Below, one piece after another: positions 49,094 through 57,275 of a stretch of 64,000 nucleotides of DNA. The position numbers and the translations under genes are program-made. Location: contig NZ_JBCNJT010000002.1 in assembly GCF_039596395.1 (NCBI RefSeq), positions 806,001 to 870,000 on the forward strand, written 5' to 3'. The stretch is from Fluviicola sp. (lineage in GTDB: Bacteria > Bacteroidota > Bacteroidia > Flavobacteriales_D > Crocinitomicaceae). Position 1 is the first letter of the stretch; the number at the start of each line of letters is the position of its first letter. The notes beneath the pieces were generated by a model. The model was given only the letters and a program-made list of their open reading frames with translations. It made no database searches and was not told the origin of the DNA.

Positions 49094-50814
49094 TGAAGAG
49101 AAGTACACACATATTATCACTTTTAAGTGCGCTGTTCATTGGATCTTTTTCGAATGTGTCCGGGCAAAATGACATTACGATCAATGTTACGGGAAACCGT
49201 ACGGTTGAGGAAGCTCACCGCCTGAATTCACAGCCCAAGGTTTTGGATACGGTTTTCCCTATTCCAACGACTTCTTTTCCGCTGCTTTCCATCAATTACG
49301 AACCCACTTTTGAGATTCCGAAAATCGAACCGGCGAAAGTAAACCTGCAGCAAAAATTGCCGCAATTGTACAATGGATATGCACGAATCGGGATCGGTTC
49401 TTTATTGATGCCGCTTGCTGAAGTTTACTACAACAACGGTCGCAGCCGTAAAATGAACTATGGCGGAAACATTCAGCATTTGAGTTCTTTCGGGAAGATG
49501 CGCAATGTTGCACCGGCCAATTTCGACCGCACGAATGTACGCGCATTTGTAGGCGTAAACGAAAAGAAATACAGCTGGGATGCCGAATCTTATTACCGCA
49601 ACCAGGGACTTCATTTCTACGGTTTCCCGAATGAAGATGCGGATAAAGACAGCATTGCCCAGCGTTTCAATACCTTCGGACTGAAAGGAGGCTTCCATTC
49701 CCATGCCAAAGACAGCTTGGGCCTGAATTGGAAACTCGGACTGGAATACCGTCATTTCAACGATAAAAAACCAAAGGCAGATTCTTTGAACGACTGGAAT
49801 GCCCGCGAGAATTTCTTCGCCATCCGCACCGGTGCCGAATACAAATGGGGAACAGAGATTTTTGCTGCCGACCTGGATATCCTTCACAATTCCTACAAAT
49901 ACGGGGTCATGAACGATACCATGCCCGGATTCCTCAATACCGGACTGGAAAATAAGAACACGATTATCAGTTTAAAACCAAGCATCAGTACTTATTCCAA
50001 AAACCGGAAACTGAAAGCGAAGGTCGGAGTGGACCTGACTGCAAGTTTGGGAACAAAAGACAAGGTTTACCTCTACCCGATCGCCGAAGTCAAATATTCA
50101 TTGTTCAATGACATCCTGATTCCTTACGTGGGTGTAACCGGAGGTTTGACACAACAGTCCTTCAAGCGCATCACGGATGAAAATGAATTCGCTTTATCGA
50201 ATGTTACGCTGCAGAATGAGCACAAAGCAGCAGACGGCTACATCGGGATCAAAGGAACATTGTCCAAACGTATCGGGTTTAATGCCTTTGCAAGTTTTTC
50301 GCATGTAAAGGGCAAAGCGCTCTTCGTAACCGACACGGTTTATTCGGGCAGAAACCGCTTCAACGTCATCTACGATACGATAAACATTACCAAACTGGAA
50401 GCATCGATCTATTATCAGCTGAAGGAAAAAGTGAAGATCGACGTGATCGGAAGATACTATTCCTACAATGCACGGAACAACATTTTTGCATGGAACCTTC
50501 CTCAATTCCAGATTGTTTTGAGAGGAACTTACAACCTGTATGACAAGTTTATCTTAACGGTTGACGCGAACCTGGAAGGCGGAAGAAGAGCACAGGTATT
50601 TGCTCCGGGGAAAGATGTACTGGAAGAAAACCAGCAATACGCTTTAAAATTAGGTTTCCTGGCAGATGCAAATATTGGGTTGGAATACCGGTATAACAAG
50701 CGCGTTTCCGGGTTCATTAATTTGAATAACGTGGCTGCGCAGCGTTATAAAAGATGGTACAACTATCCGGTTCAGGGATTCCAGGCGATGATCGGGGTAA
50801 CGATCCGTTTTTAA
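49093..50814 (+). CDS. Outer-membrane beta-barrel partner of the TPR protein
   Basis: A 573-residue exported protein. The signal peptide (1-24) is followed by a short Pro-rich segment (FPLLSINYEPTFEIPKIEPAKVN), then about 480 residues of alternating amphipathic strands ending in F, the typical terminal aromatic (MIGVTIRF). It resembles TonB-receptor barrels but has no plug domain or TonB box. Translationally coupled to the large TPR gene, so a complex is inferred. Function is unknown; comparable TPR/barrel pairs are common in Bacteroidota as I recall. Confidence 0.85.
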   Translation: MKRSTHILSLLSALFIGSFSNVSGQNDITINVTGNRTVEEAHRLNSQPKVLDTVFPIPTTSFPLLSINYEPTFEIPKIEPAKVNLQQKLPQLYNGYARIGIGSLLMPLAEVYYNNGRSRKMNYGGNIQHLSSFGKMRNVAPANFDRTNVRAFVGVNEKKYSWDAESYYRNQGLHFYGFPNEDADKDSIAQRFNTFGLKGGFHSHAKDSLGLNWKLGLEYRHFNDKKPKADSLNDWNARENFFAIRTGAEYKWGTEIFAADLDILHNSYKYGVMNDTMPGFLNTGLENKNTIISLKPSISTYSKNRKLKAKVGVDLTASLGTKDKVYLYPIAEVKYSLFNDILIPYVGVTGGLTQQSFKRITDENEFALSNVTLQNEHKAADGYIGIKGTLSKRIGFNAFASFSHVKGKALFVTDTVYSGRNRFNVIYDTINITKLEASIYYQLKEKVKIDVIGRYYSYNARNNIFAWNLPQFQIVLRGTYNLYDKFILTVDANLEGGRRAQVFAPGKDVLEENQQYALKLGFLADANIGLEYRYNKRVSGFINLNNVAAQRYKRWYNYPVQGFQAMIGVTIRF

Positions 50815-50816
50815 AC

Positions 50817-50831
50817 TTCGACTCCGCTCAG
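50817..50831. repeat. REP-like 15-mer TTCGACTCCGCTCAG
   Basis: An exact copy of the element at 21157-21171, 2 nt after the barrel gene's stop. No flanking stem here; a T run follows. Confidence 0.7.
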
Positions 50832-50902
50832 TTTACTTTTTTTAAAAAATTGAAAATATGTGGGCACGCAATGCTTTGCGTCCCTACGTTATTTCAATTT
50901 TT

Positions 50903-50934
50903 TTGCATTCTACGATTTGATTTTCATACCTTTG
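50903..50934 (+). promoter_or_regulatory. -33/-7 promoter predicting a leaderless lipoprotein transcript
   Basis: TTG (50903-50905) and TACCTTTG (50927-50934) are 21 nt apart. The -7 box ends 4 nt before the ATG at 50939. This is the best-formed leaderless-type promoter in the window. Confidence 0.65.
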
Positions 50935-50938
50935 GCGC

Positions 50939-51352
50939 ATGAAGAACTTTCTGCCTTTTATTGCTCTTTTGCTCATTCTTGCTTCCTGTAAGGACCCCAG
51001 CGTTAAATACAACCAGGTTATTCAAAACGATTCTGATTACGATGTTTGGATTCGCGTGTATGAACGCACGGATTCTGCTGCAACGGTATTCTTCACGGTA
51101 GACAGTTTCTTTGTTGCCAAGAAAAGCGAAACCATTATCCTGGAAAGAAACGGGCATAAGAACATGGACAGCTTCAAACCCTGCAGGATGTACGTAGATT
51201 CCATTACCGGAAGAGCTGCGGATACTTCACTGGTTGTGGGCCTGAACCTGAACAGTGATACCAACTACGTGTTCAACGAAGTGGAACGAAACAAAAAGAA
51301 CGGTGGTACTTGTGAATGCCGCGTTGTTTTCAAAAACATTCATTTACAGTAA
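50939..51352 (+). CDS. Small lipoprotein, unknown function
   Basis: A 137-residue lipoprotein with lipobox LASC (MKNFLPFIALLLILASCKD). The mature domain is beta-rich (VIQNDSDYDVWIRVYER, ATVFFTVDSFFVAKKSETIILER) with cysteines in CEC near the C-terminus (GGTCECRVVF). No family recognised. Its 3' end is 1 nt from that of the convergent HxlR gene. Confidence 0.75.
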   Translation: MKNFLPFIALLLILASCKDPSVKYNQVIQNDSDYDVWIRVYERTDSAATVFFTVDSFFVAKKSETIILERNGHKNMDSFKPCRMYVDSITGRAADTSLVVGLNLNSDTNYVFNEVERNKKNGGTCECRVVFKNIHLQ

Positions 51353-51353
51353 A

Positions 51354-51719
51354 TCAGCTCTTACTGAATAAGTGCTTACGGTGATTGGATCCCCAAACAG
51401 CTAATTCTGCAATGATGGGTTCCAGCGTTAATCCGTAAGGGGTGATCTTGTATTCCACCGTAATGGGTTTCGTATCGCAAACCGTGCGCGTGATCAATTG
51501 ATTCACTTCCAGTTCCTGCAATTCCTTGGAAAGCATTTTGGCCCCGATTCCCGGAATATTCCGTTTCAATTCCATAAACTTCATGGAATTCTCGAAAATC
51601 AGGGTTCCAATGATCTGAATTTTCCACTTTCCGGAAAGCAATTCCAGCGTGTCACGGATCGCCAGCATTCTTCCTGCGCAGGCTGCCGGCTCATGTATCA
51701 TTTTCTTTTTCATTACCAT
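51354..51719 (-). CDS. HxlR-family winged-helix regulator
   Basis: About 121 residues from MVMKKKMIHE (start supported by the -7 box 4 nt upstream; the longer frame to 51785 overlaps the operator). It carries the conserved N-terminal cysteine C14 (HEPAACAGRMLAI), LLSGKWKIQIIGTLIF, and the wing GIGAKMLSKELQELEVNQLI. HxlR/YodB proteins repress genes for quinone and electrophile detoxification through this cysteine. It is divergent from a DoxX-family gene across a perfect palindrome, so it is the likely regulator of it. Confidence 0.88.
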   Translation of the reverse strand: MVMKKKMIHEPAACAGRMLAIRDTLELLSGKWKIQIIGTLIFENSMKFMELKRNIPGIGAKMLSKELQELEVNQLITRTVCDTKPITVEYKITPYGLTLEPIIAELAVWGSNHRKHLFSKS

Positions 51720-51723
51720 ACCA

Positions 51724-51829
51724 CAAAAATACGACGTTATACGATCGATTTTACAATTAGTTTCTTGGTGGAAACTAGTTTCCAAAAGGAAATACAGGCA
51801 AAAAGTAAACCGGGTATCCTATAGCTTTG
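51724..51829. promoter_or_regulatory. Divergent HxlR/DoxX promoter region with palindromic operator
   Basis: The minus-strand -7 box TATTTTTG (51724-51731) predicts a leaderless hxlR mRNA. The plus-strand -7 box TAGCTTTG (51822-51829) serves doxX. Between them lies the perfect 14-bp palindrome GGAAACTAGTTTCC (51770-51783), and TAGTTTC-N6-GAAACTA (51758-51777) overlaps it. TTTCC-N4-GGAAA follows. These are strong candidate HxlR binding sites. Confidence 0.75.
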
Positions 51830-51846
51830 CCAAAAAAATAAATTCC

Positions 51847-52218
51847 ATGAAAAAGAACAACATTATTTATTGGTCAACAACAGGCTTATTTTCACTTATG
51901 ATGCTATTCTCCGGATCCATGTATTTCGCATCCCCGGAAGTCCAGGCAGGTTTTATCAAAATGGGTTTCCAGGATGCATTCCGCATTGAATTGGGAATTG
52001 CGAAGATTATCGGAGCGCTGGTTCTGCTGATTCCGTTTTTTAAAGGATCTGTCAAAGAATGGGCTTATGCAGGTTTCGGTATTACCCTGATTTCAGCAAG
52101 TATTCTTCATGCCTCTATCGGTGATCCGGCAGCGAAAATCATTTCCCCGCTTATTTTTCTTGGAGTATTAGCCGTTTCGCATATTTTTTGGAAAAAGCGT
52201 TTGCAGGCAGTAAATTGA
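51847..52218 (+). CDS. DoxX-family membrane protein
   Basis: A 123-residue four-helix membrane protein: helices at about 10-27, 47-66 (IAKIIGALVLLIPFF), 74-92 and 98-115. The conserved pattern FSLMMLFSGSMYFASPEVQAGFIKMGF and ELGIAKIIGALVLL is that of the DoxX-like family (DUF6790/DoxX-like). Such proteins are often controlled by HxlR or MarR repressors and linked to thiol or quinone stress. The start is at 51847; the longer frame to 51649 runs through the operator. Confidence 0.85.
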   Translation: MKKNNIIYWSTTGLFSLMMLFSGSMYFASPEVQAGFIKMGFQDAFRIELGIAKIIGALVLLIPFFKGSVKEWAYAGFGITLISASILHASIGDPAAKIISPLIFLGVLAVSHIFWKKRLQAVN

Positions 52219-52221
52219 TCC

Positions 52222-52337
52222 TTCGACTCCGCTCAGTCTCCTAATTGATTTCAGATAAATGAACCTGTCTTTTCGACTTTGCTCAGTTCCTATTGATCTT
52301 AGGTATTTCATTGAAAAGGTCATTGAGCGGAGTCGAA
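52222..52337. repeat. Cluster of three REP-like elements
   Basis: TTCGACTCCGCTCAG at 52222-52236, a variant TTCGACTTTGCTCAG at 52272-52286, and the inverted form TTGAGCGGAGTCGAA at 52323-52337. The last two can pair into a hairpin. They lie between convergent genes (doxX and the HU-SPOR gene), which suits a terminator or REP role. Confidence 0.7.
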
Positions 52338-52349
52338 ATGCCTTTTCAA

Positions 52350-53561
52350 TTATTTTAAGATCCACGGAGCAATTCCCAAAGCTTTCAACTTCGGTTCAAG
52401 CTGTGAAAACTGGGAAGCATTTCCAGCAGTCACACGAATTTTTCCATTCGTTTCCATGATCTGCCCGCTCATTCCGTTTGTTTTCAATAACTGGATCAGT
52501 TCTTCGGCATTTTTCTTATCGGAATAACTTCCGACAATGATTTGCCCTCCTTTCGGCGCAGCAGGTACCGGATTGGTTTTCGGCTGTTCAACCACTTTTT
52601 TGGGTATTTCAGCAACAACCTCAGGCTGCTTTCCTTCTGCTTCAGGAGTTTCTGCTTTCACAACTGCTTTTTGCTTTTTCAAAGAAACCGGAACGTAGGT
52701 GTCTTCATCCATTTCGTAGGAAAACGTTTCTACGTTGCGTGGTAAATTTTCCAATTGTTTCTTCACCGTTCTCTTTTGGAAACTATAGTTCGATTCCGGA
52801 AGGGTGTACGTTCCTTTTTTGGTTGCATGGAACGGGTTAAAATCGGAAAATGAAACCACTCCGGACTCCAGCACATCTGTTTTCACAGGAATCCAGAACG
52901 AATAAAAAGCAACCGGAAGCAAGCAGGCAGCAGCTACATATCTCCAGGTATTTGATTTCTTCTTAACAGGAAGTGCCGTTGGCTGAATATGCTCTTCATG
53001 TACTACTTCCAGCACCGGAACAATCGGCTCTTCGTTCAGAACGAAAGACGGCTCAGATGTCGGTGTCAATTGTTTTTGCTCTATTTCAACCGCTTTTACC
53101 ACATGCAAAATAGCCTGGTGGGATTCCTGTGCCTGGGCATCTGCAACGGAAACAAAATGAACGGAACTCAATCCGAAAGACTCCAGTAATAAATTGTAGA
53201 AGCGGTCTTGTTCAAAACACAAATTGCGCTCCTGGTCGTAAAACAGGTTTCCCACACGGTCAATGGTGATTCTTCCACCCATTTGCAATCTGGCTTCCCA
53301 TTCATGGATATGTGCCTGAACTTCTTCTGCAGCTTCTGAATAAGGAATGGAATTAGCCTGGGAAAGTGCCGCGATCAGCAACCCGTCATTATTGATCAGC
53401 TGTTTATTGAATAACACGGATTTTTTCGGAGGAATAATCACTCCTTTCGCCGAATCAATTTTTGCAGACGTACGCTGTGCCACAAAACCTCCGAAAGAAG
53501 GAACGATCACACAATTGTGCTGCAATAATAAATCACCGATAAGCTGTTCAACTGTCAACAT
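52350..53561 (-). CDS. HU (CCDC81-like)-transmembrane-SPOR protein
   Basis: A 403-residue protein. Residues 1-70 and about 72-135 look like the paired prokaryotic CCDC81/HU-like domains (TVEQLIGDLLLQHNCVIVPSFGGFVAQ). A membrane helix is at about 206-224 (WRYVAAACLLPVAFYSFW). A Pro/Lys/Glu-rich linker leads to a C-terminal SPOR domain (330-403, IIVGSYSDKKNAEELIQLLKTNG) that binds denuded septal peptidoglycan. This architecture is characteristic of Bacteroidota and links a cytoplasmic DNA-binding-like domain with the cell wall. The ATG lies 4 nt from a -7 box. Confidence 0.92.
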   Translation of the reverse strand: MLTVEQLIGDLLLQHNCVIVPSFGGFVAQRTSAKIDSAKGVIIPPKKSVLFNKQLINNDGLLIAALSQANSIPYSEAAEEVQAHIHEWEARLQMGGRITIDRVGNLFYDQERNLCFEQDRFYNLLLESFGLSSVHFVSVADAQAQESHQAILHVVKAVEIEQKQLTPTSEPSFVLNEEPIVPVLEVVHEEHIQPTALPVKKKSNTWRYVAAACLLPVAFYSFWIPVKTDVLESGVVSFSDFNPFHATKKGTYTLPESNYSFQKRTVKKQLENLPRNVETFSYEMDEDTYVPVSLKKQKAVVKAETPEAEGKQPEVVAEIPKKVVEQPKTNPVPAAPKGGQIIVGSYSDKKNAEELIQLLKTNGMSGQIMETNGKIRVTAGNASQFSQLEPKLKALGIAPWILK

Positions 53562-53565
53562 GTCA

Positions 53566-53573
53566 CAAAGTTA
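53566..53573 (-). promoter_or_regulatory. -7 box predicting a leaderless HU-SPOR transcript
   Basis: The minus strand reads TAACTTTG and ends 4 nt before the ATG at 53561. Confidence 0.55.
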
Positions 53574-53612
53574 TGAAAATCACACCATCTATACGCAATA
53601 ATCGAAAAAGAG

Positions 53613-53643
53613 TTGCACGTTTATATGTAAAGGATTAGTTTTG
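53613..53643 (+). promoter_or_regulatory. -33/-7 promoter of the SprB-repeat protein gene
   Basis: TTG (53613-53615), 20 nt, then TAGTTTTG (53636-53643). It supports the ATG at 53659 over the TTG at 53641, which lies inside the -7 box. Confidence 0.6.
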
Positions 53644-53658
53644 GGCAAAACTAAACTT

Positions 53659-55719
53659 ATGAAACACCTTTACTCACTTGTTTTTGTGTTTGTTACATGG
53701 ACAAGTTTAAGCCTAAGTATGGCTCAAACGATAATCCCTACAAATGCTTCCGCCCCGGGAGTTTGTGACGGATCGGTAACTTTCGCGGATGCTGCATCTT
53801 ATTCCACATGCACCTGGACCTGGTACCAGGACACCGCTACCGTTGTTGGAACAAACGTACAAACCGTTTCAAATCTATGTGCAGGAAACTACATTTTTGT
53901 GATTGATTCCGCAGGTGTATCCATGACTGCCATCTTTACGATCGGTGATCCTTGTTCAAACCTGGTTCTTTCAGCTTCTACGTTAACAAATTGTACTCCG
54001 GGAAATTGCGACGGAGCAGTACAGCTTACAGTAACAGGCGGATCCGGGCCTTATGTCTTTTCCGCATCGGGAGCAGGTACTCAGCCGCAAGCCTTATTTT
54101 CCGGTTTATGTCCCGGAGCATACATGTTTAGCGTGATGGACGTAAATGGTTGTTCAACAACCGCTACAGCCGTGGTCGTTGACCCTTCCATGAATCCCAT
54201 TGTTCCCAGTTTAACTGTTACAAATGATTCCACAGGAACATGTTCGGGATCCGCATCCGTTTCGCCAACCGGTGGAACGGCTCCATATACTATTACCTGG
54301 AGCAACGGTGCTATAGGAAATTCGGTATATAATCTGTGTGCAGGAAATTATTCAGTGGCAATTTGGGATTCGAACGGAGATTCGTCCGTTTCGTCTTTTA
54401 CCATCAATAGTCCGTGCAATAATATTGCTTTAACTGCTTCTGTTACCAACTGCACTCCCGGAAACTGTGACGGAGCCATTCAGGCGAATGCGACCGGCGG
54501 AACTGCTCCCTATACCTTTTCCGTATCAGGTGCTCCTCAATCACCGGTATCATTTATAGCCAATTTGTGCCCGGGAACATATTCCATTATTTGCATGGAT
54601 GCCGTTGGTTGTTCAACAGCTCCGTTAACCGTTACTGTTGCAGATACTTCATTGAATTCCTGTTCCGGTTTTACAGGAAACTTCACTTCCTCAACAGCTA
54701 TTAACGGAACGTGCACCGGAACAATAAGCGGTACTGTTTCCGGAGGAACTCCTTCTTATATTTATGCTGTTGATGGCGGACTCACCTTTGGTACAGCTAA
54801 TACTTTTAGCGGACTTTGTCCTGGTTCTTATACGGTAGTTGCGCTGGATGCAAACGGATGTACATTCAGCCAGCTGGTTACGGTCGGTGATTCCATGATA
54901 ACCATCAATCTTGCTGCAAACCTCACATCGACGGATGACCTGACGAATAACTGCAGCGGTTCTGCTTCCGTTTCACCAAGCGGCGGAATTGCCCCTTATG
55001 CTATTGCATGGAGTAACGGTGTAATGGGAAATACGGTTTCAAACCTGTGTGCGGGAATTTATTCAGTAACTGTTTGGGACCAGGGAAATGATTCTACAAC
55101 CGTAAACTTTGTCATTGCAGATTCTGCTTCCACTTACACTAATAATCCTTACCCGAACGGTGCTATCAATGATACGTTGTATACCGATTTGGTTTCGAAC
55201 TGCGTGATCGATTACAACGCGATCGATTCGGCTGCTTTGTACCAGGCCGTTTACAGTTCCAGCAATCAAAGTTTGTATGTAACCTGGGCGGTTTATTCCC
55301 CAACAGACACGGTTTACATCAGTGATACACTTGCTTTGATCGGAAACCCGGGATATTATAACCTGACGATCTCCGTTTACTGTCCGAATAAATCCGGAAA
55401 CGATTTCTTCAAAATTGAACAGGTAATCTATTTCGACGGAACAACTGTTTACTTCTCGACACTTGGCGTTGATGAACATCTTTTGGAGCAGGTATCTGTT
55501 TACCCGAATCCGTTTAACCATTCAATTTCCATAAATAACAAAGAAGGTGTGGTCCGATCCCTGAAATTGGTGGATTTGAACGGACGCATTCTTTCCGAAA
55601 TGAAGCAGGTAAATTCCGGGTTGGTTGAAATGGACCAATTGGAAAAAATTTCCAGCGGAACTTATTTATTGATCCTTTCAGGATCGACTGGTTCTAAAAC
55701 GTATCAAGTAATCAAGTAA
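53659..55719 (+). CDS. T9SS-secreted SprB-repeat adhesin-like protein
   Basis: A 686-residue secreted protein. The signal peptide (MKHLYSLVFVFVTWTSLSLSMAQ) is followed by at least five SprB-type repeats (about 75-420), each with C-x-G-x-A/I-x-x-x-x-x-GG-x-x-P-Y and a C-P/A-G-x-Y end (for example NCDGAVQLTVTGGSGPYVF with LCPGAYMFSVMD). A cysteine-poor domain comes before the Por sorting domain (from about 610: VSVYPNPFNHSI, VDLNGRILSEM). SprB repeats build gliding adhesins and cell-surface filaments in Flavobacterium; this one is short and probably a surface protein. Confidence 0.9.
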   Translation: MKHLYSLVFVFVTWTSLSLSMAQTIIPTNASAPGVCDGSVTFADAASYSTCTWTWYQDTATVVGTNVQTVSNLCAGNYIFVIDSAGVSMTAIFTIGDPCSNLVLSASTLTNCTPGNCDGAVQLTVTGGSGPYVFSASGAGTQPQALFSGLCPGAYMFSVMDVNGCSTTATAVVVDPSMNPIVPSLTVTNDSTGTCSGSASVSPTGGTAPYTITWSNGAIGNSVYNLCAGNYSVAIWDSNGDSSVSSFTINSPCNNIALTASVTNCTPGNCDGAIQANATGGTAPYTFSVSGAPQSPVSFIANLCPGTYSIICMDAVGCSTAPLTVTVADTSLNSCSGFTGNFTSSTAINGTCTGTISGTVSGGTPSYIYAVDGGLTFGTANTFSGLCPGSYTVVALDANGCTFSQLVTVGDSMITINLAANLTSTDDLTNNCSGSASVSPSGGIAPYAIAWSNGVMGNTVSNLCAGIYSVTVWDQGNDSTTVNFVIADSASTYTNNPYPNGAINDTLYTDLVSNCVIDYNAIDSAALYQAVYSSSNQSLYVTWAVYSPTDTVYISDTLALIGNPGYYNLTISVYCPNKSGNDFFKIEQVIYFDGTTVYFSTLGVDEHLLEQVSVYPNPFNHSISINNKEGVVRSLKLVDLNGRILSEMKQVNSGLVEMDQLEKISSGTYLLILSGSTGSKTYQVIK

Positions 55720-55782
55720 GAGATCCGCCGCCGCGGATTGATTTGATCGCCGTTTGTAGACGGGAGAAACCCTTATTAAAGT

Positions 55783-55813
55783 CCCGTTCGTCAGCAGATG
55801 GACGGGTTTTTTT
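55783..55813 (+). terminator. Terminator of the SprB-repeat protein gene
   Basis: Stem CCCGTTC with GGACGGG (55783-55789 and 55800-55806, one T-G pair), then seven T residues. It overlaps the last base pairs of the convergent flippase stop. Confidence 0.7.
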
Positions 55814-57275
55814 ATTTCCTGCGCAGTGCCGAAAGTTTGATTCCTTCTACCGACATTACGATGTAAATGAAGAAAATGATCAGCAGATTGTTCAATACAA
55901 ACCGGATGATTCCGTGATCCCCGTAAGGAATTTTGGTGGAAATAAAATAGATCAGAATACTCAATCCCAGGTACAGGAAAAACTTGCGCAGGTTGTACTT
56001 GATCGGGAAGTGTTTTTGTCCCCAGAAATACGAAACCACCATTTGGAATGCATAAACAATCAATGTTGCCCACGCACTGGCTTTGTATCCGTATTCGGGA
56101 ATAAACAGGTAGTTAATGGTGATTGTAAGCATGGCTCCCATGATGGAAATATACGCCCCGAATTTGGTTTGATTCGTCAGCTTGTACCAGATGCTTTGGT
56201 TGAAATAAATTCCGAGGAAAACGTTTGCCAGCAACAGAACCGGCACAATGGAAAGCCCTTTCCAATAGGCTTTGGTGGAAATGAAAAATTTGAAAATATC
56301 CAGGTTCATGGAAACCACCAAAAACACAATGCAGACCATTGCAACAAAGTAGTTCATCAGTTTGACGTACAATTTATTGCGGTCCTGGTTCTTCATTTGG
56401 TTAAAGAAAAACGGTTCGGCAGCATAACGATACGCCTGCAAAAGGATCGTAACCAACATGGCTAGTTTGTAGCAGGCGCTGTAAATACCGATTTCCGCAT
56501 CCGCCATTTTCGCCGTAAAACCGTTGGCAGGATCGTACAGCATTTGCTTCAGCATGATCCGGTCGATCGTTTCGTTGATAATTCCTGCAAACCCTGCAAT
56601 TACAATCGGGATGGCGTAAACCAGCATTTGCTTTAGCAGCGCAGGATCAATCTTAAAGGTAATTTGGGTGAAATCCTTGCGAAGCATAACCGGTTTAACC
56701 AGGCTTGAAACCAGGTTGGCGGCCAGGATATACATCACTCCTTTTGAAGGGTCTTGCTTATCGAAAAACAACAGCAGCAAAACTACATTCAACAGGATGT
56801 TTACTCCTATTGACGAAAATTGAATGATGGCAAATTTCCGGGCATTTTCCTCTGCCCGCAATTTCGCCAGGGGCAAGCTGGATGAAGCATCAATCACTAC
56901 AATGGCGCACATCAGGATGATGTATTCCGGATGGTCGCTGAAAAGCAGCAGGTCCGCAATCCCGCGGTTGAAAAAGAACATCCCGAAAAAAAACGCGACG
57001 TTCAGCAAAATGACTGTGAGAAAGCTGTTCCGAAAAATCCGCTGACGGTCTTCGTGATCCTGGATGAACCTGAAATAGGTCGTCTCCATTCCGAAAGTCA
57101 GCAGGACCATTAAAAAAGCTACAAAGGCATACAGTTGGGAAACCACTCCATAATCCGAAGGTTCTTTAAAAACCAATGTATAAAGCGGAACCAATAAGTA
57201 GTTCAGGGTTCTGCCGAGTATACTCGACAACCCGTAAACAGCCGTTTGCCCTAGCAGTTTTTTAAGCGGATTCAA
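55812..57275 (-). CDS. Polysaccharide/oligosaccharide flippase (MOP superfamily)
   Basis: A 487-residue integral membrane protein with about 14 helices. It has the Wzx-like N-terminus (LGQTAVYGLSSILGRTLNYLLVPLYTLVF) and YGVVSQLYAFVAFLMVLLTFGMETTYFRF typical of Bacteroidota lipid-linked oligosaccharide flippases. It moves undecaprenyl-linked sugar units across the inner membrane. The start codon is TTG at 57275, directly after the stop codon of the upstream enoyl-CoA hydratase gene. The two glycosyltransferase genes are far away, at 29720-31940, so it does not sit in a visible glycan cluster. Confidence 0.88.
   Translation of the reverse strand: MNPLKKLLGQTAVYGLSSILGRTLNYLLVPLYTLVFKEPSDYGVVSQLYAFVAFLMVLLTFGMETTYFRFIQDHEDRQRIFRNSFLTVILLNVAFFFGMFFFNRGIADLLLFSDHPEYIILMCAIVVIDASSSLPLAKLRAEENARKFAIIQFSSIGVNILLNVVLLLLFFDKQDPSKGVMYILAANLVSSLVKPVMLRKDFTQITFKIDPALLKQMLVYAIPIVIAGFAGIINETIDRIMLKQMLYDPANGFTAKMADAEIGIYSACYKLAMLVTILLQAYRYAAEPFFFNQMKNQDRNKLYVKLMNYFVAMVCIVFLVVSMNLDIFKFFISTKAYWKGLSIVPVLLLANVFLGIYFNQSIWYKLTNQTKFGAYISIMGAMLTITINYLFIPEYGYKASAWATLIVYAFQMVVSYFWGQKHFPIKYNLRKFFLYLGLSILIYFISTKIPYGDHGIIRFVLNNLLIIFFIYIVMSVEGIKLSALRRK

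Noticed and set aside
55743-56465. 240-codon plus-strand open frame
   Set aside because: Antisense to the flippase gene and includes the terminator of the SprB-repeat gene.
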